Of a DNA stretch of 42,331 nucleotides, positions 17,230 through 25,333 are shown one piece after another (positions within the stretch are counted from its first letter, which is position 1; the number at the start of each line of letters is the position of its first letter). Made by a program: the position numbers and the translations under genes. The stretch is taken from assembly GCA_013288845.1 (NCBI GenBank), contig JABDBB010000006.1, positions 1 to 42,331 on the forward strand. The letters run 5' to 3'. Under the pieces are notes generated by a model. That model saw only the letters and a list, made by a program, of their open reading frames with translations, did not search any database and was not told the DNA's origin. This DNA comes from Chlamydiota bacterium. Lineage in GTDB: Bacteria; Chlamydiota; Chlamydiia; Chlamydiales; Criblamydiaceae.

Positions 17230-18621
17230 TTAGGTGATTGCTTTTTCCGGTTGGCGATCGTTTATCGAGAAAGCAAATTCTTCGGGAAGAGTGTTGATGA
17301 AGTCGCGCGTCACATCGGCACCGAGAGTCTGCAATTTTTCAACAATATTTTCATATCCCCGATCGAGATAAGGAAGGCCTGTAATCACCGATTCCCCTTC
17401 TGCAATAGCCGCAGCCATGACGTAGGAAAATCCGGCACGCAAATCCGGAATGGCGATCTGTTTGCCGTGCAAAACAGTGGGACCTTTCACCACCAGACTG
17501 TGACAAAAGCTTTGGGAGGCAAAACGGCATTTTTTACCGCCTAAACATTGTTTGAAGAGAGAGATATCCGCTCCCATTTCCTTCAGTGTATCTGTATAAC
17601 CAAAACGATTTTCATATACTGTTTCGTGTACAACGGAAGATCCGGTTGCTTGCGTAAGCATCACAACGAAAGGCTGTTGCCAGTCGGTCATGAATCCCGG
17701 ATGTACATCGGTTTCCAAATGAATTCCCGCCTGTAAAGGGCCGTCATAATAAAATTGTATCCCGTCTTTTCGGATTTGGAATCCGCCGCCGATTTCTCTG
17801 ATCGTATTGAGAAAAGTCACCATATCGATATGGCGCGCATTTTCTACAAAAATCGATCCTTTAGAGCAAATAGCAGCCATTGCCCAAGAGGCAGCTTCGA
17901 TTCTGTCGGGAATGACAGAATGTTCCACTTCGTGAAAATGTCTTGTTCCCTGAATGCGAATTGTTCTGTCTACATCTAAGGTAATATTGGCGCCTAATTT
18001 TTGAAGGAAGAGAATCAGTTCGACAACTTCCGGTTCGATAGCGGCATTTTTTATTTCAGTGATGCCTTTTGACGTTACAGAAGCCAGTATGGTATTTTCG
18101 GTTGCGCCCACAGAGGGATAAGGAAGATGAATGCGGGTGCCTGTCAATCCGTTATGTGCATGGGCAAAGTAGGCGCCCTGATTTTTCATTTCTCTGTATT
18201 CAATTTCAGCGCCGAGTTGTCTCATGGCTTCGATATGGAAATCGACAGAACGCCTTCCGATGGCACATCCTCCCGCTACAGGAACGATGATGTCTTCGTT
18301 TGTTCTGCCTAAGAGGGCACCGATCATAAGGATGGGAATACGATTTGCCCCGGAAAATCGTTGCGGGACGTACGCTGTATTCAGCTCTTTAGTTACGACC
18401 TCCATTATTCCGGCTTTCCGGTCCCAGTCGACTTTCATTCCGAGCTCTTTACAGAGTGCTACGGTAACTTCTACATCTCCGATATCCGGAATATTTTCGA
18501 AGCGACATTTTTTATCGGAAAGAAGAGAGGCTACGAGAAGTTTTGTAGCAGCATTTTTTGCACCTGCAGCCTTCACATGACCTTTAAGGGGATTTCCTCC
18601 TGTAATTCGCAACGCCTCCAT
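17230..18621 (-). CDS. murA: UDP-N-acetylglucosamine 1-carboxyvinyltransferase MurA
   Basis: The 463-residue enolpyruvyl transferase makes the first committed peptidoglycan precursor from UDP-GlcNAc and PEP. It has the substrate-binding AAGAKNAATKLL (18-29), the active-site loop VAGGCAIGRRSVDFH with catalytic Cys119, and two EPSP-synthase-like halves. C. trachomatis MurA has Asp at the Cys position and is fosfomycin-resistant; here the Cys is kept. It is about 40 residues longer than E. coli MurA (419), the extra lying partly in internal loops and the C-terminus. A GGGAG RBS precedes the ATG. Nothing adjacent belongs to the same pathway. Confidence 0.94.
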   Translation of the reverse strand: MEALRITGGNPLKGHVKAAGAKNAATKLLVASLLSDKKCRFENIPDIGDVEVTVALCKELGMKVDWDRKAGIMEVVTKELNTAYVPQRFSGANRIPILMIGALLGRTNEDIIVPVAGGCAIGRRSVDFHIEAMRQLGAEIEYREMKNQGAYFAHAHNGLTGTRIHLPYPSVGATENTILASVTSKGITEIKNAAIEPEVVELILFLQKLGANITLDVDRTIRIQGTRHFHEVEHSVIPDRIEAASWAMAAICSKGSIFVENARHIDMVTFLNTIREIGGGFQIRKDGIQFYYDGPLQAGIHLETDVHPGFMTDWQQPFVVMLTQATGSSVVHETVYENRFGYTDTLKEMGADISLFKQCLGGKKCRFASQSFCHSLVVKGPTVLHGKQIAIPDLRAGFSYVMAAAIAEGESVITGLPYLDRGYENIVEKLQTLGADVTRDFINTLPEEFAFSINDRQPEKAIT

Positions 18622-18672
18622 GACACACTCTCCCTTGTAAAATGACTCTTGTCTGAATAAATTGTAAACTGT

Positions 18673-18700
18673 ATTATAGCGGAGAATTTGTTCGAATCAA
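18673..18700 (-). promoter_or_regulatory. Candidate promoter of murA
   Basis: On the minus strand TTGATT (complement of 18695-18700) is followed after 16 bp by a perfect TATAAT (complement of 18673-18678). Transcription would start near 18666, giving a leader of about 45 nt to the murA ATG. This is one of the best promoter matches in the window. Confidence 0.6.
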
Positions 18701-18701
18701 G

Positions 18702-18707
18702 TATAAT
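18702..18707 (+). promoter_or_regulatory. Candidate -10 box for ispF
   Basis: A perfect TATAAT lies 34 bp before the ispF ATG at 18742. The -35 position 17 bp upstream is not a good match, so the call rests on the -10 box and position only. It lies immediately next to the -35 element of the opposing murA promoter. Confidence 0.4.
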
Positions 18708-18741
18708 AAGTCAGGCTTGGATTTTTTTTAAGGAGAAGAGG

Positions 18742-19221
18742 ATGATAAAAGTAGGAATAGGGCAGGACAGCCATCGATTTGAAGGGGAAAATTCAGAGAA
18801 AACGTGTATTGTGGCAGGATTGCCTTTTCATTCCGTGCCCGGATTCGAAGCTAATTCTGACGGAGATGTGGCGTATCATGCGATTACCAATGCCATCAGT
18901 TCGATAACCGGAGTCCTCATTCTCGGAGCCGTAGCGGATGAGTTGTGTCTTGAAAAAGGAATTACAGACAGCGAAGTATATTTATTGGAAGCCCTTAAAA
19001 CATTGCACGGACATAAAATTACTCATATAGCACTCACCATCGAAGGAAAAAAACCTAAGTTCAAAGAAAGAATTCCGGAGATGAGAGAAAAAATTGCCTC
19101 TGTCATGGGATTAGAAGCTTCTCAAGTCGGAATCACCGCTACAACAGGAGAGGGACTGACAGGATTCGGTCGGGGTGAAGGGGTGCAGTGTATCGCAATT
19201 GTCACGGTACAATCCGAATAA
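18742..19221 (+). CDS. ispF: 2-C-methyl-D-erythritol 2,4-cyclodiphosphate synthase
   Basis: IspF forms the cyclic diphosphate of the MEP isoprenoid pathway. I start it at the ATG at 18742 (159 residues), which has AAGGAG six nt upstream (18730-18735) and gives the standard N-terminus MIKVGIGQDSHRF with metal ligands D9 and H11; His46 in SDGDVAYHAITNA is the third. The C-terminal TTGEGLTGFGRGEGVQC is canonical. The usual GEHFPDTDP loop after the first helix is replaced by ILGAVADELCLEKGITDSE; I recall a similar divergence in chlamydial IspF. An upstream extension to 18688 is possible but lacks an RBS. It converges on the cysJ-like gene with a 2-bp gap. Confidence 0.92.
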   Translation: MIKVGIGQDSHRFEGENSEKTCIVAGLPFHSVPGFEANSDGDVAYHAITNAISSITGVLILGAVADELCLEKGITDSEVYLLEALKTLHGHKITHIALTIEGKKPKFKERIPEMREKIASVMGLEASQVGITATTGEGLTGFGRGEGVQCIAIVTVQSE

Positions 19222-19223
19222 CT

Positions 19224-20381
19224 TTAATAGACATCCCGTAAGTATCGTTTGTCTTTGCGTAAATTTTTCATGTATTCTTTTGTTGCTTCCGGAAGGAAAT
19301 TTCCCCAAACACTCACGATTTCGTGTAGAGTTTTATCGACATCCTTTGCCATTTTTTTCGCGTCGCCGCATACATAAAAAACAGCCCCTTCTTCAAGCAA
19401 TTGAAATATTTCCCGGCCGTGTTCTTTTAAGAGATCCTGCACATAAATTTTGTGCTCCTGATCTCTTGAAAAAGCAGCGCTGACTCGAAGCAGTCCTTTT
19501 TTTTCCAGATCAAACCAATAATCGCGATAAAGAAAATGGTGATCTCTGTTCCATTCTCCGAAAAACAGCCAGTTTTTTCCCTCGTCGCCTCGCGCGATTC
19601 TTTCCTGCATAAAAGCTCTGAAAGGGGCCACTCCTGTTCCCGGTCCTACCATAATGATGGGAGTGTCGCCGGATTTAGGAACGGTGAATCCGTTGTGAGG
19701 TTGGATGAAGAGGGGGATGATCGGCTCTTCCGTAGGGATCAGATTGCATAAATAGTGTGTGCAGACCCCTTTTCTCTCATGACCGTGAGATTCGTAAGAC
19801 AAAAGTTTGACGGTCAGGTGGATCTCATCTCCGACAGCTTTTTGTGAGGAGGCGATAGAATAAAATCTGGGCAAAAGAGGCATGAGCATGTCGCACAGTT
19901 CTTGCGGAGTAAAAACGGATTCGCTGTGATAGAGGAGAATATCCCAAAGATGTTTGCCGAATAAATATTCTTTAAGTTTGTGAGAATGTTGAGGAATCAG
20001 TAATTGTTCCAATTCCTCTTTTTTACGAAGATCCGGTTCACGATCGGCAACTTCTTTGAGAAGATTCCTTCCTATATCGGTCACATTTGCTTTCATGCTA
20101 AGGAAGTCGCGAAGGAGAAAAGAGTTTCCGGATCTTGCATCTGTGATCATTTCCTCTCCCGTAGCGTGCATGGCTTCAAGTGTTCGGCTGAGGAGGACCG
20201 GATCATTGACCGGAAAAATGCCTACGCAATCGCCGACTTCGTAGGCAATGCCGGAACCGTGAATATCGATGACAATATGTTGCGTAGTTTTTTTATTGCA
20301 CGAATAGCAGAGATCTTCTCTCGATTTAATTTTTGCTATAAAAGGATTGAGTCGGGAATATCCCTGAATATGTTCGTTCAT
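19224..20381 (-). CDS. CysJ-like NADPH/FAD oxidoreductase lacking the flavodoxin domain
   Basis: This 385-residue protein has the FAD-binding and NADP-binding halves of the sulfite reductase flavoprotein/cytochrome P450 reductase family: RFYSIASSQ (172-180), GVCTHYLCNL (205-214), VGPGTGVAPFRAFMQ (245-259) and FFGEWNRDHHFLYRDYW. The N-terminal FMN (flavodoxin) domain of CysJ, which passes electrons on, is missing, so the electron acceptor must be another protein. No cysI or sulfate-assimilation gene lies near. The neighbour ispF and the call cysJ match C. trachomatis CT434-435. Sulfite reduction is therefore unlikely as the real function. Confidence 0.85.
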   Translation of the reverse strand: MNEHIQGYSRLNPFIAKIKSREDLCYSCNKKTTQHIVIDIHGSGIAYEVGDCVGIFPVNDPVLLSRTLEAMHATGEEMITDARSGNSFLLRDFLSMKANVTDIGRNLLKEVADREPDLRKKEELEQLLIPQHSHKLKEYLFGKHLWDILLYHSESVFTPQELCDMLMPLLPRFYSIASSQKAVGDEIHLTVKLLSYESHGHERKGVCTHYLCNLIPTEEPIIPLFIQPHNGFTVPKSGDTPIIMVGPGTGVAPFRAFMQERIARGDEGKNWLFFGEWNRDHHFLYRDYWFDLEKKGLLRVSAAFSRDQEHKIYVQDLLKEHGREIFQLLEEGAVFYVCGDAKKMAKDVDKTLHEIVSVWGNFLPEATKEYMKNLRKDKRYLRDVY

Positions 20382-20562
20382 GACGATGCTTTTTTCCGGT
20401 TGAAAAGTCGATTATAAGAAAAAAATGAATGAATTGACAGATTTTTTGGAAAAAAGTGGAGAAAATAAAATCGTTACCCATTCTTTTCGAATAATTGCTT
20501 GAAATTATTCGGCATGAGAGATTAGTGTGAAGCTTATTGCAAATTAACCCGGAAGAGTCTTT
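20382..20562. other. Divergent cysJ-like/sohB spacer
   Basis: A 181-bp AT-rich spacer between divergently transcribed genes. It must contain promoters for both, but I could not assign one with confidence. An imperfect inverted repeat, CGAATAATTGCTTGAAATTATTCG (arms CGAATAAT and ATTATTCG, 20488-20511), lies about 50 bp before the sohB start and could be an operator. Confidence 0.4.
20488..20511. promoter_or_regulatory. Inverted repeat upstream of sohB, possible operator
   Basis: The arms CGAATAAT and ATTATTCG form a perfect 8-bp inverted repeat with an 8-bp spacer, centred about 63 bp before the sohB ATG. It has the size of a dimeric regulator site. There is no T-run after it, so a terminator is less likely. 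No regulator is identified. Confidence 0.3.
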
Positions 20563-21606
20563 ATGAAAAATAATTATGACCATGGCATTTTTTACGGAGC
20601 TGTTCGTTCGTTTTTTGTTGTTTTAATGGCGACTATAGGATTTGCCCTTGGAATTTTTTGTTTCCTTTTTATCATGGGAGGAATTTCCTCTTCAGCAAAA
20701 GAGCCGGAGCGAAGCTATAAGATGAAAGTCCTTCCTAACGCTGAAGGAATTCGTAAAATTGAGTCGGGCAAGTCCCCGGTGATTTTGCAAATCAATATTA
20801 ACGGCGTCATCGGCACGGAGCTATTGAATACGCAAAATATGGAAGAGTTGTTGATTGAATCGCGTGAAGGGGATCTCAAAGACAATCGGGTAAAAGCTAT
20901 CTTATTGAATATCAGTACTCCGGGCGGAACATTTACCGATTCTGACGGAATCTACAGAGCCCTAAAATTGTATAAAGAACGCTATAAAGTTCCGGTATAC
21001 GCCTTTGCCGACGGCCTTTGTGCTTCAGGCGGTATGTATGTTGCCTGTGCTGCCGACAAAATTTTTTCTAATGATGCCACTTTGATCGGTAGCGTCGGGG
21101 TGATCGGTCCTTCTTTCATGAACTTTTCCAAATTGATCGATGTGTTAGGAGTACAGGCTTTGACCATATCGGAAGGTAAAGGAAAAGACGACATGAATCC
21201 GCTTAGACCTTGGAGACCGGACGAAGATGCGATGTACAAAAATATTATTAAATATTACTACGGTCTGTTTGTAGACATAGTGGCGACGGCGAGACCTCGT
21301 ATCGGCAAAGAAAATCTGATCGATAAATACGGTGCCGGAATGTTCCCCGCCGCACAGGCAAAAGAAATCGGCTATATCGATGAAAGTAACTTCACGAGAG
21401 AAGGGGTTTTAAAACAACTTCTTAAAGAAGTGAGCATTGAAGATGATTATTATCAGGTTGTGGTTTTAGAAAATACAAACTGGATTTCAAAAATTTTCTC
21501 GAGCCAAAATAATTTATTCCAAGGGAAAATCAGCCATAAACTGGAGCTCCCGGAAGAGATGGATCCGAATTTGTCCGGTAAAGTGCTTTGCCTTTACCGT
21601 CCTTGA
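20563..21606 (+). CDS. sohB: SohB/SppA-family (S49) signal peptide peptidase
   Basis: The 347-residue serine protease has an N-terminal membrane anchor (about 15-40) and an S49 domain. The nucleophile is Ser155 in LCASGGMYVACAAD; GSVGVIGPS and SEGKGKDDMNPLRPW correspond to later conserved blocks, the latter including candidate general-base Lys residues. SppA/SohB proteases clear cleaved signal peptides in the inner membrane. The position directly before polA-coaE-rho matches Chlamydia (CT494-CT491). A repeat copy separates it from polA. Confidence 0.9.
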   Translation: MKNNYDHGIFYGAVRSFFVVLMATIGFALGIFCFLFIMGGISSSAKEPERSYKMKVLPNAEGIRKIESGKSPVILQININGVIGTELLNTQNMEELLIESREGDLKDNRVKAILLNISTPGGTFTDSDGIYRALKLYKERYKVPVYAFADGLCASGGMYVACAADKIFSNDATLIGSVGVIGPSFMNFSKLIDVLGVQALTISEGKGKDDMNPLRPWRPDEDAMYKNIIKYYYGLFVDIVATARPRIGKENLIDKYGAGMFPAAQAKEIGYIDESNFTREGVLKQLLKEVSIEDDYYQVVVLENTNWISKIFSSQNNLFQGKISHKLELPEEMDPNLSGKVLCLYRP

Positions 21607-21651
21607 TTAACCATTTATTTATTAATTGGTTGAGTAAAGAAAATTTCAATT

Positions 21652-21849
21652 CGCGCAGCGTTTGGAGTGCGGTGACTTGTCACCGCTTTTTCCTCGCATC
21701 GACTTGTCGATGCGGTTTAAGACAAGTTTTGTGTTTATAGATATTCGATAATTCGTTCAAAAAATAGTCTCAAATCGCTGAAAAGCGCCTCGACAAGTCG
21801 AGTCGAGGGCAAAGCGGTGACAAGTCACCGCACTCCAAACGCTGCGCGA
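21652..21849 (+). repeat. Family-1 palindromic repeat, copy C
   Basis: A near-complete copy. The left end is CGCGCAGCGTTTGGAGTGC; the left arm has GCGGTGACTTGTCACCGC and GCATCGACTTGTCGATGC, and the right arm CTCGACAAGTCGAG and GCGGTGACAAGTCACCGC, ending CTCCAAACGCTGCGCG. The centre carries the shared TTTATAGATATTCGATAATTC. Conserved flanks continue outward: ATTTATTAATTGGTTGAGT on the left and GTTCAATTATATCTTATAT on the right, so the full unit is about 280 bp. Confidence 0.9.
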
Positions 21850-21910
21850 GTTCAATTATATCTTATATAACTAACTAATTATCAATGATTTAATTCATAT
21901 TAGCTTAACG

Positions 21911-21953
21911 CGTATGCGGCAAGTCGATGTGAGTGTCCGACCAACGCTGCGCG
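21911..21953 (+). repeat. Degraded family-1 right arm
   Basis: The stretch contains CGGCAAGTCGATGTGAG and, after a deletion, CCAACGCTGCGCG, which line up with the right arm of family-1 copies. The palindromes are no longer intact. It shows that an older copy once lay here beside copy C. Confidence 0.6.
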
Positions 21954-22038
21954 TCTTAAAATCTCTTTAAGTACCTCCATTGCCGAAAAGCTGCGTTTCC
22001 GGTACTCTGATTTCTTAGCTATCACGCAAGGACTCAAA

Positions 22039-24696
22039 ATGTCTAAATTATTTATTGTCGACGCCTCAGGATTTTTATATCGGGCCTATCACGCCATCAC
22101 AAATATGACCAACTCAAAAGGTGAATCCACGAATGCCCTTTTCGGATTCATCCGTTCGCTCCTTAAATTACATAAAGATTTTGCTCCGACACACATCGTC
22201 GCCGTATTTGACGGCCCGGAGAATACCAAAAAACGAAAGGCGATTTATCCTGAATATAAAGCAAACAGATCCTCTATGCCCGAAGACTTGCGTTATCAGA
22301 TAGGATGGGCAAGAGAATTTTGTGAACTGCATGGTATTCCCCTCTTGAATATTCCGGAGGTAGAGGCGGATGATGCAATGGGGAGTGTTGCGAAATGGGC
22401 GGAAGAGCATTTTGATGAAATTTTTCTTTGCACAGGCGACAAGGACATGGCCCAGTTGGTGGGAAATAAAATCAAGCTTCTCAATACTCACAAAGAAAAT
22501 TTGATTTTGGATGCGGAAGGTGTCCTTGCTAATTATGGAGTCCCGCCGGACAAAATCATCGATCTTTTTGCCATTATGGGAGACAGCTCGGATAATATTC
22601 CGGGACTTTCCGGATTCGGACCGAAAACAGCAGTGGCTCTTTTGCAGCAGTTTGCCGGTCTGGAAGAACTTTTGGCCAATCCGACTCTTGTTCCCGGCAA
22701 AAAAAAACAGGAAATACTCATCGAACAGGCGGAAAAAGCGCGTATCAGCAAAGTTCTTGTGACCATCGATATCCAAGTCGAATTCCCTAAAGAGCGCAAT
22801 TTTTTTGAAAAAAAATCTCCGCAAGCGGAACGGATGCACGCCTTCTGCTCTTCTATGAACTTCATGACATTTTTAAAAGAGATGAATCTGATTCAAACTC
22901 CTGTATCCGAAGAAAAAAATAGCTATACAGTTGTCGACGATGAAAGCGCATTGGAGGGATTGATCAGGGAATTATCGCAGCAAACCGAGATTTGTTTCGA
23001 TACGGAAACAACCGATATCAATCCGATGGCAGCAGAACTTGTAGGGATAGGTTTTTGCACGGAACCGAAAAAAGCCTATTACGTCCCTTTAAACGGAAGG
23101 CTTGGTTCAAAATATGTGTTGGAAAAAATAAAACCTCTCTTTTCCAATTCAAAAATCGGATTTTACGGTCACAACGTAAAATATGATCTGGCTGTATTGA
23201 ATAATCACGGAATCCCGATTGCCCGTATCTGTTTTGACACGATTTTAGCCTCCTTTATTTTGCATTCGGAAAAACGTAGGCATTCTTTAGACGATTTATG
23301 TGTGGAATATTTTGATAAAATAAAAATTCCTATAGAAACTTTGATCGGAAAAGGGAAAAACCAAATTACGATGAAGGATGTTCCGATTGCATTAGTCGGT
23401 GAATATTGTTGTGAAGATGCGGACTATACCTGTCGATTGAAAGAAATTTTGCAGAAACAACTGAAGGAGAGGAAGTTAGATAAAGTTTATCGCGAATTGG
23501 AACTTCCCCTCGTGCCGGTCCTCACCCGGATGGAAAAACGGGGAATGTATATGGATCGCGAATATATGGAAACTCTACAGGAACTTGTCGACACTCGGCT
23601 AAAAGATGTTTCGGAAGAGATATTTTTACTTGCAGGCACGGAATTTAATCTGAATTCTCCCAAACAACTCAGCGAAATCCTTTTTACAAAAATGGGAATA
23701 AATCCTCCGAAAAAAACAGCCACAGGATTTTCTACCGACGTAGAGGTACTCGAATTATTGCAGCATGACTATGAAATTGCAAAAAAATTGATCGATTATC
23801 GTACTCTTGAAAAATTACGGTCCACCTATATCCAAGTGCTCCCCACCCTCATCAATAAAAAGACGGGCCGGATCCACTGCACCTTCAATCAGTTTGTCGC
23901 AGCTACGGGAAGATTGTCATGCCGCGATCCGAATCTGCAAAATATTCCGATACGAAATGAAGAGGGGAAAAATATCCGAAAAGCTTTCCGCCCGGAAAAA
24001 CCGGGTTGGTGTTATCTGGCTGCCGATTACTCCCAAATTGAATTGCGACTCCTCGCCCATTTCAGCGGTGATCCGGTTTTGACCGAAGCGTTTAAATCGG
24101 GAGAAGATATTCACGTGAAAACAGCGGCGACGATTTTTAATATTTCACCGGACAAAGTGACAGAGGAAATGCGATATCGGGCTAAAGCTGTCAATTTCGG
24201 CGTTATCTATGGTCAACAGGCATTCGGACTCGCAAAAGAATTGGGTATCGATTTCAACGAAGCAAAGAAATTTATCGAAAAATATTTTGAAACATTTCCT
24301 TCCGTAAAAAAATATCTTGAAGAGTGCAAGGAAAAAGCGCGCCAAGAGGGGAAAGCAGTGACGTTTACAGGAAGAGAAAGGGCGATTCCGGAAATACACA
24401 GCAAGAATCAACAAATTCGCTCCGCAGCAGAACGATTGGCTGTCAATACTCCTCTACAGGGAAGCGCTGCCGATCTTATAAAAAAAGCGATGCTGCAAAT
24501 CGATAGTCTCTTGCTAAAAGAAAACTATTTAGGGTATATGATATTGCAGATTCATGATGAACTAATTTTTGAATTGCCTGATTTTGAAGAGCCTATTATA
24601 CGGACAATAGTAAAAGCCAATATGGAAAATGCAATTTCTCTTAATGTTCCCCTGATTGTAAATATCTCTGTTGGCAAAAATTGGAAAGAATGTTAA
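22039..24696 (+). CDS. polA: DNA polymerase I, full length
   Basis: The 885-residue protein has all three PolA parts. The 5'-nuclease (1-290) has VDASGFLYRAYHA, VFDGPENTKK, EADDAMG and GDSSDNIPG. The 3'-5' exonuclease (about 295-480) keeps D321/E323 (FDTETTD), GHNVKYDL (377-384) and the CEDADYT motif, so proofreading is probably active. The polymerase (500-885) has DYSQIELR (663-670), the O-helix RYRAKAVNFGVIYG (712-725) and QIHDELIFE (837-845). It acts in repair and Okazaki-fragment processing. It overlaps coaE by 7 nt, and the order sohB-polA-coaE-rho is conserved in Chlamydia. Confidence 0.96.
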   Translation: MSKLFIVDASGFLYRAYHAITNMTNSKGESTNALFGFIRSLLKLHKDFAPTHIVAVFDGPENTKKRKAIYPEYKANRSSMPEDLRYQIGWAREFCELHGIPLLNIPEVEADDAMGSVAKWAEEHFDEIFLCTGDKDMAQLVGNKIKLLNTHKENLILDAEGVLANYGVPPDKIIDLFAIMGDSSDNIPGLSGFGPKTAVALLQQFAGLEELLANPTLVPGKKKQEILIEQAEKARISKVLVTIDIQVEFPKERNFFEKKSPQAERMHAFCSSMNFMTFLKEMNLIQTPVSEEKNSYTVVDDESALEGLIRELSQQTEICFDTETTDINPMAAELVGIGFCTEPKKAYYVPLNGRLGSKYVLEKIKPLFSNSKIGFYGHNVKYDLAVLNNHGIPIARICFDTILASFILHSEKRRHSLDDLCVEYFDKIKIPIETLIGKGKNQITMKDVPIALVGEYCCEDADYTCRLKEILQKQLKERKLDKVYRELELPLVPVLTRMEKRGMYMDREYMETLQELVDTRLKDVSEEIFLLAGTEFNLNSPKQLSEILFTKMGINPPKKTATGFSTDVEVLELLQHDYEIAKKLIDYRTLEKLRSTYIQVLPTLINKKTGRIHCTFNQFVAATGRLSCRDPNLQNIPIRNEEGKNIRKAFRPEKPGWCYLAADYSQIELRLLAHFSGDPVLTEAFKSGEDIHVKTAATIFNISPDKVTEEMRYRAKAVNFGVIYGQQAFGLAKELGIDFNEAKKFIEKYFETFPSVKKYLEECKEKARQEGKAVTFTGRERAIPEIHSKNQQIRSAAERLAVNTPLQGSAADLIKKAMLQIDSLLLKENYLGYMILQIHDELIFELPDFEEPIIRTIVKANMENAISLNVPLIVNISVGKNWKEC

Positions 24697-25289
24697 CCTT
24701 AAAAAAGATTGCCGTAACCGGCGCTATATCCTCGGGCAAAACACAGCTTTGTTCTTGCTTTAGGGAGTTCGGGGCTTACGTTGTAAGCGCCGATGAAATC
24801 GTTCATCAACTGTTATCTTCCAATACAATTTCGGGTAAAAAAGTAATCGCCTTACTGGGTTCCGGAATACTCGACAATAACCGGATCAGTCATGCGGCTA
24901 TTGCCGAGAAGGTATTTAACAATCCGTCGCAACTGACGGCACTGGAAGAAATTCTTCACCCGGAGGTTTTTTCTCGGATAGAAATTGAATATAGAAAAGC
25001 TTCAAAACAAAAAGCACCGCTTTTCGTTGCAGAAGTGCCCCTTCTTTTCGAGACCGGTGCCGAAAAGCTATTCGATGAAACGATCGTAGTGATCGCTGAT
25101 GAACAGACTTCTATAGAAAGATATACGAAATCCGGGACAAAGGACAAAAACGAATACAGATTGCGAATGTCGCAACAACTTCCTCCAAAAGAGAAAGCAG
25201 CAAGGGCTACGTACACCATCTTTAATGACGGATCCCTTCAAGACCTACAAACTGAGGCAAAAAAAATTTATAATCAATTGACCGCTTAA
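24690..25289 (+). CDS. coaE: Dephospho-CoA kinase
   Basis: CoaE carries out the last step of coenzyme A synthesis. The 199-residue protein has the P-loop TGAISSGKTQL, the substrate region VVSADEIVHQLL, and VAEVPLLFETGAE with the LID residues nearby. The P-loop replaces the usual GGIGSGKS by AISSGKT but keeps GK[ST]. I choose the ATG at 24690, which overlaps the end of polA by 7 nt; a TTG at 24681 is possible but adds only three residues. Translation is probably coupled to polA. Confidence 0.92.
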   Translation: MLTLKKIAVTGAISSGKTQLCSCFREFGAYVVSADEIVHQLLSSNTISGKKVIALLGSGILDNNRISHAAIAEKVFNNPSQLTALEEILHPEVFSRIEIEYRKASKQKAPLFVAEVPLLFETGAEKLFDETIVVIADEQTSIERYTKSGTKDKNEYRLRMSQQLPPKEKAARATYTIFNDGSLQDLQTEAKKIYNQLTA

Positions 25290-25333
25290 AGCCTCCCAAT
25301 ATCAATCTTAGAAAATAGGAGCTAGATTCTTCG

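Larger units (their letters stand above)
21607..22038. other. sohB-polA intergenic region with repeat copy C and a relic
   Basis: The 432-bp gap contains repeat copy C with its flanks (about 21610-21890) and a degraded right arm at 21911-21953. The last 80 bp before polA are unique sequence and should contain the polA promoter, though I could not assign boxes with confidence. Confidence 0.65.

Noticed and set aside
18688-18741. Upstream extension of IspF
   Set aside because: The ATG at 18742 has a perfect RBS and yields the standard N-terminus; the extension would also overlap the candidate -10 box.
21960-22038. tRNA or small RNA gene before polA
   Set aside because: No cloverleaf, T-loop or convincing terminator could be found; the same holds for the other spacers.
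22168-22839. A 223-residue open frame antisense to polA
   Set aside because: It lies fully inside the polA 5'-nuclease region, has unlikely composition (Phe/Arg-rich) and no RBS; polA is unambiguous on the other strand.
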